From Candidatus Amarolinea dominans (lineage in GTDB: Bacteria > Chloroflexota > Anaerolineae > SSC4 > Amarolineaceae), in contig JADJYJ010000001.1 in NCBI GenBank assembly GCA_016719785.1, forward strand, positions 558,001 through 622,000: a DNA stretch of 64,000 nucleotides, in the 5' to 3' direction. The notes beneath the pieces are model-generated. The model was given only the letters and a program-made list of their open reading frames with translations. It was not told where the DNA came from and made no database searches. The translations under genes and the position numbers were made by a program. Below are positions 9,504 to 18,526 of the stretch, piece by piece. Each line of letters opens with the position of its first letter. The stretch's first letter is position 1.

Positions 9504-10814
9504 ATGACAAGAGCCAGCTCTCCTGCAGTTTCACCCGTTGATGCACCGTCTTTGACAGACGCAGCCAATCAGGATTATCCGGATCTCTATGCGATGACGC
9601 CGCCGCCGCACGTTGATCTGCCGGCTACACGTGAGACGGCGGCCGCCGGCACGCGACCGATGGCGCCCATGGCGCGCGGGATCGGCCTCGGCCTGGAAGA
9701 GGGGCGGGCGCTGTGGGTCTCACGCTTCGATTTTCGCAGCGCCGATGACATGCGCCGGGTGATTGACAAGGCCGCTGCGGCCAATTTCAACCAAATTTGG
9801 CTGCAGGTGCGTCCGGCGGCCACCGCCTTCTATCGCTCGGCCCTGGAGCCGTGGGACGAACGATTGACCGGCCGCCTGGGCGGCGTGCCTGATTGGGACC
9901 CATTGGCGCTGACGATCCAGGTTGCGCACCAGGCCGGGCTTGAGGTACACACCTGGCTCAATGTCTATCCCGCCTGGCAGGGCACAGAACTGCCGCCGTC
10001 TGATGTCACTCCAACGCCCATGATCACACAGTTCACTAATCTGTATGGCGACCAGTGGAAACAATGGGGCCGCGAGACCGGCGCCATGGGGCTGAGTGAT
10101 AGCTATCTCTACGGCAGCCCTGGGCATTGGGCGGTGGCCGAGCGGGTGCTGCAGGTGTGTCGGGACCTTCTGCTACACTACTACCTGGACGGACTGCACC
10201 TGGATCATGTGCGTTACTCTTCCTCGCTCTTTTCGTGGGACCCGGTGACGCAGGCGCGCTACGCGGCCGACCGCGCCCTGGAGCCAGAGCTGACTCATCC
10301 CGAATGGCAGCGCCGCCAGGTAACGGCCCTGGTGTCCGCCATTCATCGCCTGATACGTGAACTGAAGCCTGGCTTGGCGCTGAGCGCGGCGGTCTGGCCG
10401 GTCTATCGGCGCAAGGCCGCCTGGACCTGGTATCCCAACACCGACGGCTATACTTCCTACTGCCAGGATTCGATTGGTTGGTTGCGCCAGGGGGTGATTG
10501 ACACGATTGCGCCCATGCTCTACGGCTCTATTCTTGGCCCGGCGGCCAACACGCCCTATTTCGAGCAGGTGGTGCAGGCCTACGCGGTCGAGACGGAGGG
10601 GTTATCGGTCTATGCCGGCATTAGCGCTGAACGCATTGATGCGGCCGAAATCTGCCGTCGCATTGACATCGCGCGCACGGCCGGCCTGCCCGGTCAGGCC
10701 ATCTTCCGCGCCGCGCTGCTCGACCCGATCAACGCCTGGGAGGCACTGCGCCAGGGGCCGTATCAAAGCGCGACCTTTGTGCCGCGGCCGCAATCGGCTG
10801 AGGTTGCGCTGTAG
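9504..10814 (+). CDS. Glycosyl hydrolase-like 10 (GHL10/YddW-type) protein
   Basis: A 436-residue protein with an N-terminal region of low conservation (residues 1-75) followed by a TIM-barrel-like domain typical of the GHL10/DUF4015 group. It opens with LWVSRFDFRSADDMRRVID, then NQIWLQVRPAATAFYRS, GLEVHTWLNVYPAW, LDGLHLDHVRY and a late DTIAPMLYG strand. Known relatives (YddW and similar) act on peptidoglycan-related glycans; the exact substrate here is not known. The ATG at 9504 has AGGAG (9487-9491) at good spacing, whereas the upstream ATG at 9477 has none. No clear signal peptide is visible, which is odd for a family that is usually exported. Confidence 0.8.
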   Translation: MTRASSPAVSPVDAPSLTDAANQDYPDLYAMTPPPHVDLPATRETAAAGTRPMAPMARGIGLGLEEGRALWVSRFDFRSADDMRRVIDKAAAANFNQIWLQVRPAATAFYRSALEPWDERLTGRLGGVPDWDPLALTIQVAHQAGLEVHTWLNVYPAWQGTELPPSDVTPTPMITQFTNLYGDQWKQWGRETGAMGLSDSYLYGSPGHWAVAERVLQVCRDLLLHYYLDGLHLDHVRYSSSLFSWDPVTQARYAADRALEPELTHPEWQRRQVTALVSAIHRLIRELKPGLALSAAVWPVYRRKAAWTWYPNTDGYTSYCQDSIGWLRQGVIDTIAPMLYGSILGPAANTPYFEQVVQAYAVETEGLSVYAGISAERIDAAEICRRIDIARTAGLPGQAIFRAALLDPINAWEALRQGPYQSATFVPRPQSAEVAL

Positions 10815-10891
10815 GCTATCATGTGCTGAGGTGTTCGAGGCGCCGGTTTATGCCTAGGCCGCCCGTTCTCTCCGGATGGATCGCACGCGCT

Positions 10892-12232
10892 TCAGTAGAT
10901 CGGTAAGTAACGATCCACTTCCCACTGACTGACCGTGCGGCGGTAGTCGTCCCATTCGCTGGTTTTGGCTTCGATGTAACGCTCGAACAGGTGCGCGCCC
11001 AGCGCAACCTGGATCACCTCGTCGCGCTTCAACTCCTCCAGGGCTTCGCCCAACGAGCGCGGCATGGCCGGCAGACTGCGCCGCGCCACGTCCATGTGAT
11101 ACAGATTCTCTTCGGCCGGCTCTGGCGGCTTTAGTTTGCGCTGGATGCCATCCAGGCCCGCGGTGAGCATCACGGCAAAGGCCAGGTAGGGATTGGCCGC
11201 CGGATCTGGACAGCGCAGCTCGATGCGCGTGGAGGCGGTGCGCTCGGCGTTGATGCGCGGCACCCGAATCAGGGCCGAACGGTTGATGCGCGCCCAGGTG
11301 ATGTAGGTCGGCGCTTCGAAGCCGGGCACCAGGCGTTTGTACGAGTTGACCAACGGCGCAATGATGGCAGACATGCCGCGCGCGTGCTCCAACTGGCCGG
11401 CAATAAAGCGCAGGGCCAGTTCCGAGAGGCCATATTGACTGCTGGGCGCGGCAAAAAGGTTCTTGCCGGTCTTGACATCGCTCAGGCTTTGGTGCGTATG
11501 CATGCCGGAGCCGTTGATGCCGGTGATCGGTTTGGGCATGAAGGTGCAGTAGAGGCCGTTGCGCTGAGCGATGGCTTTCAGCGTGGTGCGCAGGGTGATG
11601 ACATTGTCGGCGGTGCGCAGCGCGTGGTCATAGCGAAAATCAACCTCGTGCTGGCCCACCGCCACCTCATGATGGGTCGCTTCCACCTCGATACCCAACG
11701 TCTCCAGCGCTTCTACCATCTGGCGCCGCACATTGTGGGCCAGGTCGGTGCTGACATCGAAGTAGCCAGCCTCGTCATGCGGGATGGTGCTCAGCGCGCC
11801 ATTGGTCCGGGGCTTGAAGAGGAAAAACTCCAGTTCTGGCCCGGTGTTGTAGACAAAGCCCAGGGCGGCCGCATCAGCCATTGCGCGCTTGAGCACGTAG
11901 CGCGGATCACCGGTGAACGGTGAGCCGTTGGGCATGTAGACATCGCAGATGACGCGGGCCGTAGCCAGATGGTCGCTCTCCCAGGGGATGACGGCAAAAG
12001 TGCCCAGGTCTGGCACCAGGTACATGTCGCTCTCGGCCACGCGGGCAAAGCCCTCGATCGAAGAGCCGTCGAACCAGATGCCATGATCCACAGCGACGTT
12101 CCACTGCGAAGCCGGGATCGTGACCTGTTTGACAATGCCCACAATGTCACTGAACTGTAGGTTGATGAAACGCACCCGCTGTGTCGCCATGATTTCGGTG
12201 ACCCGTTCAGCCTGGGCCTGATCAATCGCCAT
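10892..12232 (-). CDS. glnA: Glutamine synthetase type I
   Basis: A 446-residue glutamine synthetase, which forms glutamine from glutamate, ammonia and ATP and is central to nitrogen assimilation. Visible landmarks are WFDGSSIEGFARV near the start (the Asp/Ser latch), GPELEFFLF with metal-binding Glu residues, HHEVAVGQHEVDFRY, NGSGMHTHQSL with the catalytic loop His, the NSYKRLVPGFEAPTY segment and RIELRCPDPAANPYLA. The sequence around ENLYHMD differs from the adenylylated NLYDLPP of the beta subtype, so this is probably the alpha subtype without adenylylation control. The start at 12232 is preceded by GGGGAGG; an ATG 18 bases upstream overlaps that site. A -10-like TATACT lies about 45 bp upstream. 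Confidence 0.96.
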   Translation of the reverse strand: MAIDQAQAERVTEIMATQRVRFINLQFSDIVGIVKQVTIPASQWNVAVDHGIWFDGSSIEGFARVAESDMYLVPDLGTFAVIPWESDHLATARVICDVYMPNGSPFTGDPRYVLKRAMADAAALGFVYNTGPELEFFLFKPRTNGALSTIPHDEAGYFDVSTDLAHNVRRQMVEALETLGIEVEATHHEVAVGQHEVDFRYDHALRTADNVITLRTTLKAIAQRNGLYCTFMPKPITGINGSGMHTHQSLSDVKTGKNLFAAPSSQYGLSELALRFIAGQLEHARGMSAIIAPLVNSYKRLVPGFEAPTYITWARINRSALIRVPRINAERTASTRIELRCPDPAANPYLAFAVMLTAGLDGIQRKLKPPEPAEENLYHMDVARRSLPAMPRSLGEALEELKRDEVIQVALGAHLFERYIEAKTSEWDDYRRTVSQWEVDRYLPIY

Positions 12233-12347
12233 GCGCGCAAACCTCCCCATAATATCGTGAGGGCCTAGTATACGGCGCCGGCGCGCGGTCAGCCAGCGTC
12301 AAACCGACTGAGGAGAGAAACCCATGATTGGGCAGGTTGCACAAACC

Positions 12348-14018
12348 TCAGCGCCACGGCACGTTGTAGGCGATGCGCACGGCGCCTTCGCTGTCTTTGA
12401 CTTCCAGGCGGAGCTGCGGCGGATTGGCGCTGGCGGTGATTACCCCGTAACCGTTGCACGACCGGTACTCACTCGAATACCAATAGGTGCCCTTATCCCA
12501 AAGCCCACTGCCAAACATGCTGCGGTCCGCACCGTAGACGGACAGGCATTGCTTGAAGTTGGGCGCAGGCACCACCATTTCCGGCAGCCCGCTGTGCGCG
12601 CCGCTGTCAATGCCGCCCGCATGCATGTCGCCGGAGATGAACACCACGCCCTTGATACGGGCATTTTGCACCAGTTCGAGCAGCCAGTCGCGCTCGAACT
12701 GATAGGTGCGCCAGGAATCGCTCTTGTGAACGGTCGGGTTGAACGGCACCTGCACCATCAGCAGTTTCCAGGTGGCCGTTGACTGCAAAAGCCCCTGCTC
12801 CAGCCAGTAGCGCTGGCCGTAGATGCCCAGGTTGTTGCCGTCGAGCATAGATTTTTCCGGGCCGTCGGGATCATCCACGTTGTCGCGCTGACTGCGCGCA
12901 TCAACCAGAAAAATCTCGACCGGCCCCAGGTTGATCTTCTGCCAGATGCCGTAGTTGGATGGGGTTGGATAGAGCGGGAAGAACTCACGGATGACGCGCT
13001 GCGACAGTTCACGCCCGAAGTAGCCCTTGTCTTCGTCGTTGCGCCCATAGTCATGATCGTCCCACATGTGCGCGACCGGTGCAGTCCACAGGACATCGGT
13101 CACAAAACTTGCCATGTTGGGATCGTTGACATTGTAGAGGTCCTTGAACATCTGGCGCTTGTCTTCCAGGCTGTGCGGCTCGCGGTGATCGAAATCGCCG
13201 CCAATCACGACCAGATCGGCGTTTTCCTCGCCGGCATGGGCAAAGGTGTTGGTGGGCAGGATCGTGCCGGGGTTCGAGGTGGTGGCGAAGTCGGTCAGGT
13301 AGACGATCTTGGCCGGCCGGCCCGCGCCGGGAAGGGTGCGAAAACGCGGCAGGTCGCCCACAGTCTGCGGTACGCCGTTGACCAGCACGGTGATGTAGTA
13401 GGTGGTGTCTGCTTGCAGGGCGGTGAGGGGAATCATGGTGGTGAAATCGGTCTCACGCCTGGTGATGACGGGCGCGGTCCAGCGGCTATCGCCCTGTTCA
13501 TCTGCGGCGGTGGAGATGCCCAACTGCACGGAGGCCATGCCAAAGGTGCGCACGAACACGGTAGCGCTGCTGGCGGTGACCGCGCCAACCACCGGGCCGT
13601 GGGTGGCCGGCGTGAACGCGCTGTTGATGTAGAGCCAGGGCAGGTAGGGGAGCCAGCGTTGCTGCGGCCCGGAGGCGCGCGGCGTGGGGAGCGGCTCGGG
13701 CGCGGGCGGCTCTGGCAGGTCGAACTTGACGCCGAGGAAGGGCAAAACGGCCAGGCGCCGGGGCGTCGCGGCCGGGGGCGGGGTTGGCGCCGGCCGGCCG
13801 CGGCCTGGCGACGGTTCTTGCGGGCAGTGATCGGTGGAATCACATGCCACCGGATAGGGACGCCAGGGCGCGGCCAGGGTCTGACCGTGCAGGCAGAGCA
13901 GCAGGAAAATGCCGGGCAGCAGCCAGCGCAGGCGCTGCCCGATCGAATTCGACCGGCGCCGGGCCTGCTCGTGCGTGATGGGGATGATCTGCTGCTTCGT
14001 TCGAAATGACGATTGCAT
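12348..14018 (-). CDS. PhoD-like secreted metallophosphatase
   Basis: A 556-residue protein with a basic N-terminus and hydrophobic segment (LLPGIFLLLCLHG, about residues 34-46), consistent with export. After a Pro-rich linker it has a fibronectin-like N-terminal PhoD domain (ATVFVRTFG, TTYYITVLVNG). The phosphatase core follows, with VYLTDFAT, VIGGDFDHREPHS, HMWDDHDYGRND, FLVDARSQRDN and FISGDMHAGG, which supply the Asp/His metal ligands of the PhoD/metallophosphatase family. Family role: calcium/iron-dependent phosphodiesterase and alkaline phosphatase. The C-terminus after residue 490 is a short beta domain. The substrate is unknown. The upstream ribosome-binding site is weak, so the exact start is uncertain. 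Confidence 0.88.
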   Translation of the reverse strand: MQSSFRTKQQIIPITHEQARRRSNSIGQRLRWLLPGIFLLLCLHGQTLAAPWRPYPVACDSTDHCPQEPSPGRGRPAPTPPPAATPRRLAVLPFLGVKFDLPEPPAPEPLPTPRASGPQQRWLPYLPWLYINSAFTPATHGPVVGAVTASSATVFVRTFGMASVQLGISTAADEQGDSRWTAPVITRRETDFTTMIPLTALQADTTYYITVLVNGVPQTVGDLPRFRTLPGAGRPAKIVYLTDFATTSNPGTILPTNTFAHAGEENADLVVIGGDFDHREPHSLEDKRQMFKDLYNVNDPNMASFVTDVLWTAPVAHMWDDHDYGRNDEDKGYFGRELSQRVIREFFPLYPTPSNYGIWQKINLGPVEIFLVDARSQRDNVDDPDGPEKSMLDGNNLGIYGQRYWLEQGLLQSTATWKLLMVQVPFNPTVHKSDSWRTYQFERDWLLELVQNARIKGVVFISGDMHAGGIDSGAHSGLPEMVVPAPNFKQCLSVYGADRSMFGSGLWDKGTYWYSSEYRSCNGYGVITASANPPQLRLEVKDSEGAVRIAYNVPWR

Positions 14019-14040
14019 AACTGATTGATGAGAGATGTTT

Positions 14041-14072
14041 CAACGCAGGGACGCCAGGGCGCAAAGGCGCAA
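14041..14072. repeat. Dispersed short repeat, copy 1
   Basis: AACGCAGGGACGCCAGGGCG followed by CAAAGGCGCAAGA recurs, with slight changes, at about 39518-39551 inside the big repeat region. It is part of the otherwise gene-free 200-bp gap between the divergent PhoD and lipoprotein genes. Confidence 0.6.
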
Positions 14073-14219
14073 GAGCATGATAGTTCGAACGCAGGCCGCG
14101 CCGCTGGTGTAAGTTGGAACTTATTGTACTATGGTTGCGTCTGGAAGGCGAACCGGGTGGCCCCCATCAATCAGGCCCGGTGCGGAGTTCTTGTTTCGAA
14201 CGAAGGCAGGAGGCATGAA

Positions 14220-14990
14220 ATGACTGGTCGAAATTGGTATCTCAAGACCCTGATGGTCGCAATGATGGCGTTATTGGCCCTCTCGGCCTGCACCACCCCG
14301 CAGATGGCGGGCAGCCCGGCCACCGGGAATCAGATTGGTAACGAAGCCGGCCCCAATACCACCGGCGGTCAGACGGCCCCGACCACCGGAGATCAGCCCG
14401 GCGGCTTGATTACCTCATCGGGCACGCAGGTACCTGGTCAGGCCAGCGCCGGTTCCAGCGGCGGTCAGGTGCAAGCCGATTCCAGCGGCGGGTCGAGCGG
14501 TGCGCCAGATGCGACGGCCGGCGGCAATCTGGGGGATGCGCTGTCGCACTTTCAGCTTTACCGCAGTGAGTTGTGCCACTTTCAGATTGGCTATCCGAAC
14601 GGTTCCCCGGCCGACTACGTGCCGCAGGAAGGTGCGGTGACGAGCCAGGGCGCGGCCACAGTATGCCGGGTGGCGTTCCAGGATCGTGTGCTGGCCCAGT
14701 CCGACACCGCCGCGCTGCAGCCACCGCTGTTCCTGATCGAAGTCTTTGATCGGGGCAGCAACGCGCAGGCGCTGGAAGAGTGGGTGCGGGCGCAGCCGCT
14801 GCCGGGCAAGAGCAGCGCCGCCACCGAGCCAACCACGCTCAGCGGCGTGACCGGCCTGAAGGTGACGCTGATGCAGGAGATGGCGCCAAATCAGTTCTTC
14901 TTTGTCGCCAGGGACAACTACATCTACAAACTGACGCCGCTCGGTCTCTATGGCAACGCCATGCTGGCGACGTTCAGGTTCACTGATTGA
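14220..14990 (+). CDS. Hypothetical lipoprotein with Gly/Ser/Thr-rich linker
   Basis: A 256-residue lipoprotein: a hydrophobic signal ending LLALSAC (lipobox Cys about residue 24), then roughly 75 residues of Gly/Ser/Thr/Pro-rich linker, then a compact C-terminal domain of about 140 residues starting LSHFQLYRSELCHFQIGYP. That domain has alternating beta strands (FLIEVFDRG, LKVTLMQEM, FFFVARDNYIYKLTPLG) and resembles small PsbP-like or stress-response lipoprotein domains, but I cannot assign a family. The ATG at 14220 has GGCAGGAGG just upstream; the open frame extends back to 14025 without another such site. It is transcribed towards the protease gene, with tandem terminators between them. 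Confidence 0.75.
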   Translation: MTGRNWYLKTLMVAMMALLALSACTTPQMAGSPATGNQIGNEAGPNTTGGQTAPTTGDQPGGLITSSGTQVPGQASAGSSGGQVQADSSGGSSGAPDATAGGNLGDALSHFQLYRSELCHFQIGYPNGSPADYVPQEGAVTSQGAATVCRVAFQDRVLAQSDTAALQPPLFLIEVFDRGSNAQALEEWVRAQPLPGKSSAATEPTTLSGVTGLKVTLMQEMAPNQFFFVARDNYIYKLTPLGLYGNAMLATFRFTD

Positions 14991-14997
14991 TACAGAG

Positions 14998-15026
14998 AAA
15001 CCCGGCTTCTACGAGAAGCCGGGTTT
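14998..15026. terminator. Bidirectional hairpin terminator, copy 1
   Basis: AAACCCGGCTTCT and AGAAGCCGGGTTT form a perfect 13-bp stem with a 3-base loop, with T-rich sequence on both sides. It lies between two convergent genes. Confidence 0.8.
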
Positions 15027-15048
15027 CTTGCATCCCCGCACCGATGAG

Positions 15049-15077
15049 AAACCCGGCTTCTACGAGAAGCCGGGTTT
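15049..15077. terminator. Bidirectional hairpin terminator, copy 2
   Basis: An exact second copy of the 14998-15026 hairpin, followed by TTTCTTGCAG, 51 bp further along. Both copies lie between the lipoprotein and protease stop codons. Confidence 0.8.
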
Positions 15078-15108
15078 CTTGCAGAAGGGGGATGAGGTGA
15101 GGCTCCTT

Positions 15109-16185
15109 CTAGAAGTCGTTGCCCCAGTCGAATATCGTCACCGCACCGCTGCCAAAGTACGATGAGTAGATTTGGTAGGGCTGATTGGGGTTGATGTATT
15201 TGTACGAGTTGACGCCATTGACGTAATTGTAAGCGCCGGCGTACTGGTCGAACTTGTAGATCCAGGGGCCGCCGCTGCAGCCGCCGGTCATATCGGTGCC
15301 GATGCCGATGGGGTTGGGCGAGAAGTTGCCATCATCACGCGCGTGTGACGCGGCGTTCAGATGCAGATACTGCCCTGCAAAGGGCGAGGCGGCCGGATAG
15401 CCAAAGTCCATCCAATGCAGGGTGCGGCTGGCATTCGCCATGTAGCCCAGATACCCAACGGTGCTGCCGATGCTGCGCCCATAGCGGTCGTTGACGATGA
15501 CGGCGGCATAGTCATAGGCGATCGAGTTGCTGTTGCCGGCAGAATAGGCCGTCAGCACGGCCGCGTCGTACTGGGTCCACTGTCCATAGGGCGCCGCGCC
15601 GTTGCGATAGGCTGGTACGAAGACCCAGTTCGTATGCCAGGTTCCGTAGTAGTTGTCATAGGCGCAGTGACCGGCTGTCCAGATCATGCGATTGTAGCCG
15701 ACCGAGCCGGAGCAGACGTAGTTGTAGCCGCCGGAGGTGAAGAAAACCTTGCCCAGGGTGCGGAACGGGTACACCTGGTAGTTCCAGGGCACGCCAAAGC
15801 GGGTGTAGGGCGGGGGGTAGGAATAACCGGTGGGCGACGCGCCGCCCATTTCAACAGCGCCTAGCTCGGCCAGGGCATCCGCCTCGGCGCCGGTGGGCGC
15901 ACCGACCATGCCGGCGCTGCCTGGGGACATGGTCAGCGGACCGTCTGGCTCAACCGGGGCGCCATCTTTCAACGGCATTGCAACTTGCGGCAGGGGGTAG
16001 GGAATGGCATTCTCCATCTCCTCAGCGGTCCACACCTTTTGCGGCGCGTCACCGACCGGGCCGCGGGTCACAATCTGCAGGGGTTGATCGGCCGGAACCG
16101 GGGCAACCGCGCCAGCGCCGGCGGTCACCAACATACTGATCAGCAAGAGGCTGATCGTTACCACGATGACTGGTAGATTCTTCAT
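15109..16185 (-). CDS. Secreted V8/trypsin-like serine protease
   Basis: A 358-residue exported protease. It has a Sec signal (LPVIVVTISLLLISMLVTAGAGA), a propeptide-like Pro/Ala/Gly region to about residue 115, and a chymotrypsin-fold domain. The catalytic triad is recognisable: His in IWTAGHCAYD, Asp in IAYDYAAVIV and Ser in TGGCSGGPWIY, in the order and spacing of V8/glutamyl endopeptidases. Cys residues near VCSGSVG and in AGHC suggest a disulfide. Role by family: extracellular protein degradation. The ATG at 16185 is preceded by AAGGAGAA; an upstream ATG at 16203 lacks one. Substrate preference cannot be told from the sequence. Confidence 0.9.
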   Translation of the reverse strand: MKNLPVIVVTISLLLISMLVTAGAGAVAPVPADQPLQIVTRGPVGDAPQKVWTAEEMENAIPYPLPQVAMPLKDGAPVEPDGPLTMSPGSAGMVGAPTGAEADALAELGAVEMGGASPTGYSYPPPYTRFGVPWNYQVYPFRTLGKVFFTSGGYNYVCSGSVGYNRMIWTAGHCAYDNYYGTWHTNWVFVPAYRNGAAPYGQWTQYDAAVLTAYSAGNSNSIAYDYAAVIVNDRYGRSIGSTVGYLGYMANASRTLHWMDFGYPAASPFAGQYLHLNAASHARDDGNFSPNPIGIGTDMTGGCSGGPWIYKFDQYAGAYNYVNGVNSYKYINPNQPYQIYSSYFGSGAVTIFDWGNDF

Positions 16186-16203
16186 AGCACTTTCTCCTTG
16201 CAA

Positions 16204-16544
16204 CTTGACGTGAAACGACGAGCAACTTTGGCTGCATCAGACGATTTGAAAGCTATGTACCTGTGATGTGGTGGAACAAACCGCCTGTCGGTGAACTGAA
16301 TCACCGGGATGCAGTCGAAAATACGCCGGGACGACCTCGATCGGGTCGTGGCGTCACGCAGATAGGAATCGGACGGGAAGACAGGATGGTCTGGATAGGG
16401 CTTACCTCCTTTGCCAGTCCTTCGTCAGGCCCTGGCGTGATCCCACAAATTGAGCGTCCGCAGAAGTAGTATAGCAGAAAGAAGGCACGCGGTCAATCGT
16501 CAAAAAGTAGTACCGCGAGACCATGCGCCAGGAAAGGCAGCAGC
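16204..16544. other. Gene-free 341-bp gap
   Basis: This is the leader region of the protease gene (reverse strand). I find no tRNA, no convincing promoter pair and no coding frame with a ribosome-binding site. Several short GC-rich palindromes (around CGATCGGGTCG) are present but not strong. Confidence 0.5.
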
Positions 16545-18149
16545 CTACAGCAATTGTTGCACTTTGAAAGCAACTTGTAGCAGCAAACGCATCTCAGGGT
16601 CGTTCAGGTCATGCCCGATGATGGCCGCGATCCGCTCCATGCGATAGAGAAGGGTGTTGCGATGCAGGAAGAGGGCTTCGGCGGTGCGGCTGAGGTTGCC
16701 GTGGTGGGCAAAGTAGGCGGCCAGGGTTTCGACCAGGCTGGCCTGTTGGCGGGCGTCATACGCGGCCAGCGCACCGAGCGTTTCATCATAGAATTTGCGC
16801 AAGACATCGCTGCCCTGTAAAGGCAGCAGGAGGCGAAAAAGCCCCATGTCGCCGTAGTAACTGACGGGGTCCGTGCCGCGGATACGCTTGCTCAGTTGCA
16901 GCGCCTGGGCAGCCTCATTGATGGACTGAATCAAGCCAACGGCGCCGTCGGCCGAACGCCCAACGCCGACACGCAGGGTCACGGTGGGCAACTGGGCCGC
17001 CAGGCGGTCGTGCAGCGCCTTTGCCAGGCGCCGGCCGCGGCGAGCCGGCTTGCCCGGCCCCAACCCACACAGGACGAGAATATCGCCGGTTTCCTCTTCT
17101 GGCGTCACCAGGTTGGAGACGCGGCGCTGGGTTAGTTCTTCTTCCACCAGTTGCGCGCAGCGGTGCAGCAAGGGCATGGGAATCGGTTGATCCGATCCGA
17201 TGTAAAAACTCACCTGGCGCCGGTCCAGTTCGAAGCTCCATTGCAGCCCGCGCTGGGCCAGGCTGATCGCGCCCGGCTCCGGCGCGGCCAGCAGATCCCT
17301 GATGAACTGGCGCCGCCGGTTCAACTCGCCGGCGCTGATGGTCTGGCGCCGGCCCAGCTCCAGCGCGCAGGTCAATGCCCCGCGTTCAGCCACCAGCTTG
17401 GCGACATCGTCCAGGTCGTTGCCCGGCGCAATGGCCGACAGGGCGCCGTAGCGTTGATGATTGCTGGTGATGATTGTGACCCAGCGACTGCCACGCTGGT
17501 TGGGCAGGGCCGCCAGGAAGGACGCCTCGCCCGGCTGTTCCTGCAACAGGCGCGCCGTTTCGGTGTGCAAATCGGCCAGCAGCCCTTCGTCCAGCCCGCG
17601 ACCGCCGGGAGCCGCCGCGGCCAGCAGGTCCCCCAGCAGGCCATGAACGGTGATGGTGCAGTTGGCATGGCGTGCGAGAGTTTGCGCGACCTGGTCAAGC
17701 GATGCGCCGCTGACGAGCAGATTGGTCAGCTCATGGGTGACCTGGCTCGCGAAGCGTTCTAACTGCGCCTGGCGGTTGACAATGACCCGGATGGCCTCAC
17801 GTTCGACATCGGTCAGGCGACTACCGACTGGCAGGGCGAATAAGGGGCTGTGAAGCTGGCTGGCAGCGCTGACGGCTTCTTCGTCTACCGTCCCCAAAAC
17901 GGCAATAGCGGCCACACGCACCACCGCGAGATCGGCGATGACGCGCGCCAGCGAGAGAGAGGGATCGAGCAGGGCCAGGTCAGCGAGATCCATCAGGATT
18001 AGTTCGCCGCCGTTGAGGTGTGGAAATGCTGGCGGACTAGGTCGTAACGAAATAGCCCAGGAGACTGCACGCTGCAAGTGCTCCTGGCCGGCGAGTAGGT
18101 GTGTCCCCTGCGGTAGGGCCAGCCGCAGAAGATCCGCTAAGGTGGTCAT
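16545..18149 (-). CDS. PucR-family transcriptional regulator
   Basis: A 534-residue regulator of PucR architecture: an N-terminal purine-catabolism-regulator-like domain (MTTLADLLRLALPQG to about residue 130), a central GGDEF-like/GAF-like region, and the C-terminal PucR helix-turn-helix (FFAHHGNLSRTAEALFLHRN context, about residues 470-520) with the family's N-L-x-x-T-A-x-x-L-x-x-H-R-N-T-L-x-Y-R pattern. Family members control catabolism of purines, amino acids or GABA, usually acting on adjacent genes. Here the gene stands between a protease gene and tRNA genes, so the target is not evident; the polyamine/GABA locus starting 3 kb away is a possible target, by inference only. Confidence 0.9.
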   Translation of the reverse strand: MTTLADLLRLALPQGTHLLAGQEHLQRAVSWAISLRPSPPAFPHLNGGELILMDLADLALLDPSLSLARVIADLAVVRVAAIAVLGTVDEEAVSAASQLHSPLFALPVGSRLTDVEREAIRVIVNRQAQLERFASQVTHELTNLLVSGASLDQVAQTLARHANCTITVHGLLGDLLAAAAPGGRGLDEGLLADLHTETARLLQEQPGEASFLAALPNQRGSRWVTIITSNHQRYGALSAIAPGNDLDDVAKLVAERGALTCALELGRRQTISAGELNRRRQFIRDLLAAPEPGAISLAQRGLQWSFELDRRQVSFYIGSDQPIPMPLLHRCAQLVEEELTQRRVSNLVTPEEETGDILVLCGLGPGKPARRGRRLAKALHDRLAAQLPTVTLRVGVGRSADGAVGLIQSINEAAQALQLSKRIRGTDPVSYYGDMGLFRLLLPLQGSDVLRKFYDETLGALAAYDARQQASLVETLAAYFAHHGNLSRTAEALFLHRNTLLYRMERIAAIIGHDLNDPEMRLLLQVAFKVQQLL

Positions 18150-18175
18150 GACCGTTGATCATCCCCCAAAAAGTG

Positions 18176-18201
18176 GAATTCCTGGCCGGGGCCAGGAATT
18201 C
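18176..18201 (-). terminator. Rho-independent terminator of the tRNA-Met gene
   Basis: GAATTCCTGGCC and GGCCAGGAATTC form a perfect 12-bp stem with a 2-base loop. On the reverse strand it is followed by CCACTTTTTGG. It lies 12 bp past the tRNA 3' end. Confidence 0.8.
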
Positions 18202-18212
18202 AACGCTGAAGG

Positions 18213-18285
18213 TGGTGACGCCCAGACTTGAACTGGGGACCCAGGAATTATGAGCTCCTTGCTCTACCGACTGAGCTACGTCACC
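18213..18285 (-). tRNA. tRNA-Met (anticodon CAT)
   Basis: The reverse strand folds as a 73-nt tRNA: acceptor GGTGACG/CGTCACC, D-arm GCTCAGTCGGTAGAGC, anticodon stem AGGAG/TTCCT enclosing CTCATAA, and T-arm with GTTCAAGTC. It is not the initiator, because G1 pairs with C72. A CAT anticodon with lysidine modification could also make it tRNA-Ile2; I favour elongator Met. No CCA is encoded. Confidence 0.93.
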
Positions 18286-18306
18286 GTGGTTATGGAGTTT
18301 CTACGC

Positions 18307-18343
18307 ATAAAGGAGGAGAGTTGTGTGAACTCTCCTCCTTTAT
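18307..18343 (-). terminator. Hairpin between the two CAT tRNA genes
   Basis: ATAAAGGAGGAGAGTT and its inverse AACTCTCCTCCTTTAT form a 16-bp stem with a 5-base loop, downstream of the initiator tRNA. The T-run is in the stem arm. Confidence 0.7.
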
Positions 18344-18379
18344 TGGCATCGTCATTTCTGTCAAATCCCAGGAACCAGG

Positions 18380-18451
18380 TAGCGGGGGCAGGATTCGAAC
18401 CTGCGGCCTTTGGGTTATGAGCCCAACGAGCTGCCACTGCTCCACCCCGCA
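18380..18451 (-). tRNA. Initiator tRNA-fMet (anticodon CAT)
   Basis: The reverse strand gives GCGGGGTGGAGCAGTGGCAG at the 5' side, an anticodon stem TTGGG/CCCAA with the three G-C pairs typical of initiators around CTCATAA, and T-arm GGTTCGAATCC. Positions 1 and 72 are T and T, unpaired as expected for an initiator. CCA is not encoded. Confidence 0.95.
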
Positions 18452-18469
18452 TCGCTTTCAACAAGAAAG

Positions 18470-18498
18470 ATTGTACCACCGAACGATGACCTGGTCAA
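18470..18498 (-). promoter_or_regulatory. Promoter of the initiator tRNA
   Basis: On the reverse strand TTGACC (18498-18493), 17 bases, then TACAAT (18475-18470), ending about 19 bp upstream of the tRNA 5' end. Confidence 0.75.
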
Positions 18499-18526
18499 AT
18501 CTTCACAAGCAGCGGTTTTGCAAGCC

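Noticed and set aside
10892..12232. Glutamine synthetase as gamma-glutamylputrescine synthetase (PuuA)
   Set aside because: Nearby polyamine genes made this attractive, but the motifs and length match ordinary GlnA and no other Puu genes are present.
18213..18285. tRNA-Ile2 instead of tRNA-Met
   Set aside because: Both carry CAT; without the lysidine signature analysed I keep the commoner elongator Met assignment, but Ile2 remains possible.
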